Of a stretch of DNA of 10,343 bases, positions 5,390-10,343 are shown piece by piece. The notes below the pieces were generated by a model. That model did no database searches. It was not told where the DNA came from and saw only the letters and a program-made list of their open reading frames with translations. Location of the stretch: the NCBI GenBank assembly GCA_041441455.1, contig JASDTB010000085.1, positions 1 to 10,343 on the forward strand, written 5' to 3'. Within the stretch, counting starts at the first letter, position 1. Every line of letters starts with the position of its first letter. Made by a program: the position numbers and the translations under genes. Source of the DNA: JAFIHK01 sp041441455. GTDB lineage: Bacteria > Bacteroidota > Bacteroidia > Bacteroidales > UBA932.

Positions 5390-6298
5390 ATGGACCAACC
5401 GAAACTCGAACGATTGCTGCGGTTGATGAAACTTCTCACCGCAAACAACACCTACACTGTAGAGGATATTGCAGAAAAACTTACGATCTCTCCCCGTTCG
5501 GTTTACCGCTACATCGATACGTTTAGAGAGGCAGGTTTTGTAGTGAAGAAGAACGGCAACTGTATAAAGTTAGACAAATCTTCGCCATATTTCAAAGATA
5601 TTAGTGAACTAATTCACTTTACCGAAGAGGAGGCGTACATTTTAAAATCGGCAATCGAGAGCATCGACGAAAACAATGTGCTTAAACAGAATCTCAAGAA
5701 AAAGCTTTACACTGTTTACGATTACAAGATAATTGCTGAGACGATTGTGCAAAACAAGAACAGTCACAATGTACAGCACTTAGTAGAGGCGATAGAAAAC
5801 AGACGCAGCGTTGTGCTAAAAAACTACTCATCTGCCCATGGAAACGACATCCGCGACCGCAGAGTAGAAGCATTCGCCTTCACAACCAATTATGTGCAAA
5901 TTTGGTGTTACTGTCCAGAGGAGAAGAAAAACAAACTCTTCAAAGTCTCGCGAATAGGAAGCGTAGAGATTCTGCCAGACGAGTGGAAATTTGAGAGTCA
6001 GCACAAAGTTGGATTCATCGACATTTTCAGAATGACAGGCGAAGAGAGACACTCAATTTCGCTTAAACTCAGCCTAAGAGCTGCAAGTCTGCTAACCGAA
6101 GAGTATCCGTTGGCAGGCAAGTACCTCACAAAATTAAGCGATAGCGAATGGATCCTGAACACCGAAGTCTGCTCATTAGACGGAGTCGGACGCTTTGTCG
6201 CAGGTCTTGGAGAGGAGATTAAAATCATCTCCCCAGACACATTGAAAGAACATCTGATTAAAACTCTAAATCAGATAATTGCACTTAATTCGGTTTAA
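5390..6298 (+). CDS. WYL-domain transcriptional regulator (helix-turn-helix)
   Basis: A 302-residue regulator with the standard layout of WYL proteins. The N-terminal winged helix-turn-helix (about residues 5-60) has TVEDIAEKLTISPRSVYRYI as its recognition region. A linker helix region follows, then a WYL domain (about 128-195) with VQIWCYCPEEKKNKLFKVSRI, where W172, Y174 and R188 stand in the ligand-contact positions. A C-terminal WCX-like extension spans about 220-298. WYL domains sense small ligands or nucleic acids, and these regulators often control a neighbouring gene. Here the divergent neighbour is the broken hydrolase. The start is an ATG 19 bases after a TAATTTTG box. The 3' end overlaps the convergent secreted-protein gene by 14 bp. 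Ligand and regulon are unknown. Confidence 0.88.
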   Translation: MDQPKLERLLRLMKLLTANNTYTVEDIAEKLTISPRSVYRYIDTFREAGFVVKKNGNCIKLDKSSPYFKDISELIHFTEEEAYILKSAIESIDENNVLKQNLKKKLYTVYDYKIIAETIVQNKNSHNVQHLVEAIENRRSVVLKNYSSAHGNDIRDRRVEAFAFTTNYVQIWCYCPEEKKNKLFKVSRIGSVEILPDEWKFESQHKVGFIDIFRMTGEERHSISLKLSLRAASLLTEEYPLAGKYLTKLSDSEWILNTEVCSLDGVGRFVAGLGEEIKIISPDTLKEHLIKTLNQIIALNSV

Positions 6299-7475
6299 AT
6301 TTGAGCAGTTCCGAAATCTTAGTAACAGTCCTTTTGTCAACCTTATAAGAAAATGGCTTGTCGACCTCAACAGGAAGTTTGGTGAATAGCGAGGCTATCT
6401 CATTTTTAGCGTCTTGCATAAAGACGAACGACCCTTCGCCAAAACCAAAAAAGTTTCCAAAACTCGAAATAGTCTTCACATAACGACCATCCTTCTCATA
6501 AAGTCTCAACGGAAATAGAAAACGCTTCCCAGTCGCATAGAGGTCGTCTATCAAAGCAGAATAGTTCCGCTTACCCTCAAACTCAACATCAAACTGAACA
6601 TAACGGTCGCCATTGGGACCCCAGTCAATCGGACACCTATTAGTAATATCACTTGCAGGAAACATATTCCAAAAGCTCCATACCTGATTAGGTTTAGGGA
6701 AGTCTCTCTTTCCTGCATCATAAAGATCATCTTGATAATATTTTGCTTGTAAAAATGGAGACTCGCTCTTCATCTTCTCAAGAATCGCAGTCTGAGCTGG
6801 GTCAAAAGTAGGCTTTGGAGGAAACGAACAAGCTAATTGCAACGGAATAATCTCAGGCTTGTCAACCTTTCTGCTTCTTAAAACAGAAATCAATTCATCT
6901 TCATAAACAAGATTACCTAAATCCGAAACCTTACCCTCATACACCAAGTAGGTCAAAGAGCCACCCTTTGAAACAGCAACATTTGACAAAAAAATTGGAT
7001 AAACCCCTTGCTGAACATAAACAACTCCTAAATACCCTGAGCCAATCAGATAGCCCCATTTCGATATCGTCTTCACAAATCTGCCATCAAACTCATAAAG
7101 ATCGAGAGTAAAAGTGAAGCAATTATTAGACTTGGTCAAATCATCAACAACATGATGAGGCCTATTATTAAGGTCGCGGACGATATTAACTACCACAAAT
7201 CGGTCTCCATTAACACCCCAGTCAATTGGCTTCTTCGTTGAGACATCCATCGCCGCTTGAAAATTAGAGACAGTCCAAGTGTCGTTGTTGTTTGGTATAG
7301 GTTTGCTCAATTTTGCCGACCAAGCCTTTACTTTGTAAAACTTTGTGTAAAAAGCCGGCTCGCAATTACTCCTTTTGATCAAAGTGAGCATTAATTCAGC
7401 TGTCTCATTGTTGTCTTGACCAAATAGAGGAAACGAGAATATGATCAGTGCTAATAAGGTTAAGATCCTTTTCAT
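6285..7475 (-). CDS. Secreted protein of unknown function with two similar halves
   Basis: I do not recognise the family. The 396-residue product starts with a Sec signal peptide (MKR, hydrophobic 4-18, likely cleavage after FGQ at residue 20) and lacks a lipobox, so it should be exported to the periplasm or outside. The mature part has two related segments about 200 residues apart. PIDWGVNGDRFV (83-94) recurs as PIDWGPNGDRYV (282-293), and LDLYEFDGRFVKTIS (124-138) as LRLYEKDGRYVKTIS (323-337). Similar FYTKFYK/LQAKYYQ openings precede each. The clustered aromatic, Asp and Gly residues suggest repeated beta-rich domains, which is inference. The ATG is 19 bases from a TATATTTG box. It converges on the WYL regulator with a 14-bp overlap and is divergent from the acetyltransferase. 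Confidence 0.8.
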   Translation of the reverse strand: MKRILTLLALIIFSFPLFGQDNNETAELMLTLIKRSNCEPAFYTKFYKVKAWSAKLSKPIPNNNDTWTVSNFQAAMDVSTKKPIDWGVNGDRFVVVNIVRDLNNRPHHVVDDLTKSNNCFTFTLDLYEFDGRFVKTISKWGYLIGSGYLGVVYVQQGVYPIFLSNVAVSKGGSLTYLVYEGKVSDLGNLVYEDELISVLRSRKVDKPEIIPLQLACSFPPKPTFDPAQTAILEKMKSESPFLQAKYYQDDLYDAGKRDFPKPNQVWSFWNMFPASDITNRCPIDWGPNGDRYVQFDVEFEGKRNYSALIDDLYATGKRFLFPLRLYEKDGRYVKTISSFGNFFGFGEGSFVFMQDAKNEIASLFTKLPVEVDKPFSYKVDKRTVTKISELLKFKPN

Positions 7476-7494
7476 AGTAAGTAGTTATTTTTAC

Positions 7495-7502
7495 CAAATA
7501 TA
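7495..7502 (-). promoter_or_regulatory. Possible -7 box of the secreted-protein gene
   Basis: On the minus strand this reads TATATTTG, an exact TAnnTTTG box, 19 bases upstream of the ATG at 7475. A -33 TTTG is not evident 19-21 bp further upstream. Confidence 0.4.
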
Positions 7503-7548
7503 GTGATTATTATCGTTACTCGCAGACGTCGAAAGTCTTAATTTTTCT

Positions 7549-7556
7549 TAATTTTG
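7549..7556 (+). promoter_or_regulatory. Possible -7 box of the acetyltransferase gene
   Basis: TAATTTTG matches TAnnTTTG and ends 45 bases before the ATG at 7602. The expected -33 position holds no clear TTTG. It is placed suitably within the divergent 126-bp gap. Confidence 0.35.
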
Positions 7557-7601
7557 ATTCACATTTTAATTGAAAACAATAATTGGTAAAAAATTCTGAC
7601 A

Positions 7602-8216
7602 ATGAAAATCGTAGCCGACAAGTTTGTTCTTAGGCCGTGGTGCGAGGAGGATGCGGAGTCACTTGCAGCGAGGGCCAACAATTATGAGATCTGGAGAAAT
7701 TTGAGAGACGGGTTTCCGCATCCATACACGTTGGAGGATGCGAAGAGATTCATCGGTTCGGTAGGCAGTCTGCCTAGCGTTTTCGCAATTGAGATCGACG
7801 GAGAGGCGGTTGGTTCGATTGGATACTTTCCTCAGACGGGAACTGAGCGTCACTGTGCCGAAGTTGGCTACTGGCTTGCCGAAGAGTATTGGGGACGCGG
7901 AATCATGAATGCTGCAGTGCGGAAATTGTCGGAATACATCTTTGCTAACACTCAACTCACACGCCTGTTTGCCACACCATATGGCCACAACACAGCATCG
8001 ATGCGAGTTTTGGAAAAGGCAGGCTACACCAAAGTGGGACTCATGCGTAAAGCCGAAATGAAAAACGGAGAACCCATCGATAAATGTTATTTTGAGTTGA
8101 TGAAAAAATCACAAATTTACACTTTGAATTCCAGCTCAAATGACCATTCCAGCTCATTCATTAATACTCGTAATTGCTTTAAATTATTAATCAAGTCTTC
8201 AAAAGAAGGTTTTTGA
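7602..8216 (+). CDS. GNAT family N-acetyltransferase (RimJ/RimL-like) with a foreign C-terminal tail
   Basis: Acetyl-CoA-dependent N-acetyltransferase of the RimJ/RimL-like group; substrate unknown. Recognisable parts are FVLRPWCEEDAESL (8-21), the beta-strand IDGEAVGSIGYF (65-76), EVGYWLAEEYWGRGIMNAA (87-105) with the GRG acetyl-CoA pyrophosphate loop (98-100), and NTASMRVLEKAGYTKVGLMR (130-149). The normal family ending is reached at YFELMKK (163-169). The remaining ~35 residues have no GNAT counterpart and are read from the antisense of the AbiEii gene over a 100-bp overlap (8117-8216). The native stop was therefore apparently lost when the AbiE segment joined the gene at about 8106-8116. 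The catalytic domain looks complete and may still fold. Confidence 0.88.
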   Translation: MKIVADKFVLRPWCEEDAESLAARANNYEIWRNLRDGFPHPYTLEDAKRFIGSVGSLPSVFAIEIDGEAVGSIGYFPQTGTERHCAEVGYWLAEEYWGRGIMNAAVRKLSEYIFANTQLTRLFATPYGHNTASMRVLEKAGYTKVGLMRKAEMKNGEPIDKCYFELMKKSQIYTLNSSSNDHSSSFINTRNCFKLLIKSSKEGF

Positions 8217-9154
8217 TCATCGAATATCATGTCTTCTTTCATTTTTAAATAATCATTTTCCCATTTAGAGATTAAATTTTGTGGAGGAATAGGATTCAAA
8301 GTGATTGGATTAAGGAGGTTATAGTCAACGCCACTTACTCTAGAAAACTTATGCCTATGGACTACGATACTCTCATATAAACCCTTATCAGACATTGCTT
8401 TTGAAGCAATCCCTGATTGAGTTAATTGATAGATATCATAAATATGACGACTTAATCTATTGACTCTAATTTTTTCGGCAGGTCGATGAAATTCTTCATG
8501 AAGCAAAAACAATTTTTCTAAAAAAGTTCGTTCTGGATTAACTGTCGGAATTTGGAACAATGGTTCTGCAAAATCTTCTCCTGAATAATACTCATCTACT
8601 AATGATCCGAAAGATTGTAAAGAAAATGGCTCTATTAATGAACGACAACTAATTTCGATTTGAACCCTAGGTAATAAATATTCAGTATCTGACTTTATGA
8701 CATTTGGGTAAAAAATATCAATTATACGGGGATCTTGATCACTTTCTTTATTATCAATTACATCCAAAACAAGCCCATTATATCCTTTTATTTCAAATTC
8801 TTTTTTTAAATCCTCGACAAAAGTATTAGAACAATAAACTCCTGATAATTTTCTCAGCTTAGTAATTTCCTTTTTAGTCCACTCCTTTTCTGATATTATA
8901 AAAAACTCCTTATTTATGGCTAAATCAATATCTTCCGAAAATCTATTGATTAATTTCCAAGCTTTACTGAGTGATGTTCCTCCCTTGAACACTAAGTGTT
9001 GAGCAATTGGCATATTGAAGATTAGCTCTAGTGTTCTACATACCCACCAATCTTTTTCCACGGCAAATGGTTTCATTCCCTTTTGCGTGGCTATTTCTGT
9101 AAACACAGCTGCCTTTTCATCATTATCAATTTTATAAAAATCTATCTTAGCCAT
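8117..9154 (-). CDS. abiEii: AbiEii/AbiGii-family nucleotidyltransferase toxin
   Basis: Toxin of an AbiE-type type IV toxin-antitoxin system. Family members are nucleotidyltransferases that arrest growth (in related toxins by adding nucleotides to tRNA) and can block phage. The 345-residue product has the family motifs: FKGGTSLSKAW (56-66, G-G-T/S loop), SEDIDLAI (73-80, the D-x-D metal site D75/D77), PRVQIEIS (162-169), PERTFLEKLFLLHEE (207-221, conserved lysine K214) and SRHIYDIYQL (235-244, conserved aspartate). All key residues are present, so it appears active. The start ATG lies inside the antitoxin 3' end (8-bp overlap), implying one operon. The 3' end overlaps the convergent acetyltransferase. 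The gene is visibly richer in A+T than that neighbour, consistent with transfer. Confidence 0.92.
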   Translation of the reverse strand: MAKIDFYKIDNDEKAAVFTEIATQKGMKPFAVEKDWWVCRTLELIFNMPIAQHLVFKGGTSLSKAWKLINRFSEDIDLAINKEFFIISEKEWTKKEITKLRKLSGVYCSNTFVEDLKKEFEIKGYNGLVLDVIDNKESDQDPRIIDIFYPNVIKSDTEYLLPRVQIEISCRSLIEPFSLQSFGSLVDEYYSGEDFAEPLFQIPTVNPERTFLEKLFLLHEEFHRPAEKIRVNRLSRHIYDIYQLTQSGIASKAMSDKGLYESIVVHRHKFSRVSGVDYNLLNPITLNPIPPQNLISKWENDYLKMKEDMIFDDQKPSFEDLINNLKQLRVLMNELEWSFELEFKV

Positions 9155-9749
9155 TTTTCAATGCTTTTATCATAATTTTTTTTATCCATGCAGGAGACAA
9201 TGCAATGTCGTGTTTCAACTCTTTTTCGTTCTCAGTTTTTAAAAGTTCGATCATTTTCTGCTCCTCTTCAGTAGTAACTTTTCCATTCCCAATTTCTTTG
9301 AGTGCTTGAATTACTAGACGACTTATCTTTCCTTTAGCTAATAAATTTTTGGGAGTTGTTTTTTTAAACTTAATTATTCTTTTTCCAACTTTTATCTCTC
9401 TTGGAGACCCATCAGTCAATAAAACAATGTTCATTGGAACTTGTGTGCTTAAGCCCAATGCATTTAGTGCATAGCTCCCTGTTGGAACCGTCCTTGCTCT
9501 ATCTCTTTTTGCAATTGCTTCTGCAATCTCTTCAGCTGATGGTGTAATAATGCCGATAAGCTTACTAACTTTAGGGCGCACATAAATTCCATGAGCTACT
9601 CTTATAATAACTCCCCTATCTTCTATACGTCCTAATGCTTTTCTGATAGCATCAGAAGATCCAAAATCCAAATAATCATCTGGCAAGATTAAACAACCCT
9701 TCGGCTTACATTTTATCGACTTTTCTATTTGTTTCTCTATACTTTGCAT
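9147..9749 (-). CDS. AbiEi-like antitoxin/repressor (DUF6088 family)
   Basis: Probable cognate antitoxin of the downstream AbiEii toxin and autorepressor of the operon. The 200-residue basic protein has an N-terminal winged-helix region (about 1-60; FGSSDAIRKALGRIEDRGVI gives the helix pair and GIYVRPK the wing). A DUF6088-type domain follows, with GSYALNALGLSTQVP (91-105), VLLTDGSPREIKVG (109-122) and a lysine-rich IKFKK strand. It lacks the full length of lactococcal AbiEi but occupies the same place and spacing. In type IV systems the antitoxin acts on the toxin's effect or modification state rather than by simple binding. Its ATG is 20 bases downstream of a 9-bp inverted repeat that should be its operator. 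Confidence 0.85.
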   Translation of the reverse strand: MQSIEKQIEKSIKCKPKGCLILPDDYLDFGSSDAIRKALGRIEDRGVIIRVAHGIYVRPKVSKLIGIITPSAEEIAEAIAKRDRARTVPTGSYALNALGLSTQVPMNIVLLTDGSPREIKVGKRIIKFKKTTPKNLLAKGKISRLVIQALKEIGNGKVTTEEEQKMIELLKTENEKELKHDIALSPAWIKKIMIKALKNG

Positions 9750-9769
9750 GACAATATTTATTCATACTT

Positions 9770-9798
9770 TGTCACAAATATAGATAACTTTTGTGACA
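9770..9798 (-). promoter_or_regulatory. Probable operator and promoter of the AbiE operon
   Basis: TGTCACAAA (9770-9778) and TTTGTGACA (9790-9798) form a perfect 9-bp inverted repeat with an 11-bp spacer. A minus-strand TATATTTG -7 box (9775-9782) overlaps the proximal arm, so a bound dimer would block RNA polymerase. AbiEi antitoxins are known to repress their operons by binding inverted repeats. That this protein binds this site is inferred from position. Confidence 0.65.
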
Positions 9799-9844
9799 TT
9801 TATTTCTATAAATTATATATAGATAAAAATATCATTTTTTAAAA

Positions 9845-9863
9845 TTGTCAAAAGTTGTCAAAA
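9845..9863 (+). repeat. Tandem TTGTCAAAA half-site-like repeats
   Basis: TTGTCAAAA occurs at 9845-9853 and 9855-9863, spaced by one base. Both share TTGTCA and the following A run with the AbiE operator arm TTGTCACAAA. They lie just upstream of a degenerate TTATTTTG box (9872-9879) in front of the HIRAN gene. Confidence 0.6.
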
Positions 9864-9896
9864 TCTGAGACTTATTTTGCTTCATAATTAAAATTT

Positions 9897-10238
9897 ATGA
9901 AGAGTATGAAAAAGGCCAGACGACACTACACGACTTTCTCTATCGCAGGCTTCACCTATTGGGAGGGCTGTATCGTTTTAGACCAATTAAAAATTGGGAC
10001 AGAACTCAAATTGGTACTTGAAGGTGACAACAAATTCGACGCTTATGCAGTTGCAATCTATTTTGGAGAGCACAAGCTAGGCTACATCCCACGTGGGGAG
10101 AACCGCGAAATCAGTAAATTCTTAGAGATGGGGCACTCAAATCTTTTTGAAGTGCGCATCAACCGCATCACTCCCGAAGCCGAACCAGAAGGACAAGTGG
10201 GAGTAATAGTCTATATCAAAAGTGCGATAACACTCTAA
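9897..10238 (+). CDS. Stand-alone HIRAN-domain protein
   Basis: HIRAN domains bind DNA ends or single-stranded DNA and are often fused to helicases or nucleases acting on damaged DNA. This 113-residue protein is essentially a single HIRAN domain: FSIAGFTYWEGCIVLDQL (14-31), LKLVLEGDNKFDAYAVAIYF (37-56, with the D-N-x-x-D-x-x-A-V core), KLGYIPRGENREISKFLE (60-77) and a closing strand near 98-107. The start is ATG 9897, with an in-frame ATG 9 bases on as an alternative. It is divergent from the AbiE operon and is followed after 37 bp by another co-directional start, so it may be the first gene of an operon. The partner protein is unknown. No signal peptide is seen. Confidence 0.85.
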   Translation: MKSMKKARRHYTTFSIAGFTYWEGCIVLDQLKIGTELKLVLEGDNKFDAYAVAIYFGEHKLGYIPRGENREISKFLEMGHSNLFEVRINRITPEAEPEGQVGVIVYIKSAITL

Positions 10239-10275
10239 TTTATAAACATAGAGACAATTTTTAAAAACAAGACTT

Positions 10276-10343
10276 ATGGAACAGACAAAAAGTCCAGACC
10301 CTATTAATGCCTCCCTGAGCAGAGACGAAGAGGTGAAAAGACG
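10276..10343 (+). CDS. 5' end of an unidentified gene, cut by the window edge
   Basis: An ATG at 10276 opens a frame that stays open for 22 codons to the end of the window (MEQTKSPDPINASLSRDEEV and onward). It lies 37 bases after the HIRAN gene on the same strand. The hydrophilic N-terminus has no recognisable motif. Its function cannot be told from so little sequence, but its position suggests co-transcription with the HIRAN gene. Confidence 0.5.
   Translation, partial: MEQTKSPDPINASLSRDEEVKR

Overview
The window looks like an accessory or genome-plasticity region of a member of the Bacteroidales; genus not resolved. The evidence is a NigD-type lipoprotein (a family essentially confined to this order), several Bacteroidetes-style promoter boxes (TAnnTTTG), short A+T-rich intergenic gaps without Shine-Dalgarno sequences, and an IS66 element of the zinc-finger-less type common in this group. 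No rRNA, tRNA or CRISPR array was seen.

Layout. 1-405: gene-free DNA with a terminator at the left edge, a 39-bp direct repeat pair and one arm of an imperfect inverted repeat. 406-2777: a complete IS66-family element with 27-bp perfect terminal inverted repeats, an 8-bp target duplication (AATTTAAA) and three genes (tnpA-like, tnpB, tnpC). It sits in the loop of the inverted repeat whose other arm is at 2824-2862. 2786-3175: gene-free leader of a NigD-like lipoprotein gene (3176-3961). After two 21-bp direct repeats and a terminator comes a compact beta-class carbonic anhydrase (4136-4672). A proline-iminopeptidase-like alpha/beta hydrolase on the minus strand (4669-5330) is a pseudogene: it has lost about 70 codons, including the nucleophile serine. 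Divergent from it is a WYL-domain transcriptional regulator (5390-6298), which converges with a 14-bp overlap on an unrecognised secreted protein made of two similar halves (6285-7475). A GNAT acetyltransferase (7602-8216) follows. Its last ~35 codons are read from the antisense of the next gene.

8117-9749 is an AbiE-type type IV toxin-antitoxin operon on the minus strand (AbiEii nucleotidyltransferase toxin and a DUF6088/AbiEi-like antitoxin, overlapping by 8 bp). A 9-bp perfect inverted repeat covers the likely promoter -7 box and is the probable autoregulatory operator. Divergent from it is a stand-alone HIRAN-domain protein (9897-10238), followed by the 5' end of another gene that leaves the window.

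How the parts relate. The IS, the decayed hydrolase, the acetyltransferase with a captured tail and the A+T-rich AbiE cassette all point to repeated insertion and deletion. The clearest functional unit is the AbiE operon. The HIRAN gene beside it, with TTGTCA half-sites in the shared intergenic space, is the best candidate for a less-described partner. No wholly new multi-gene system can be demonstrated from this window alone.
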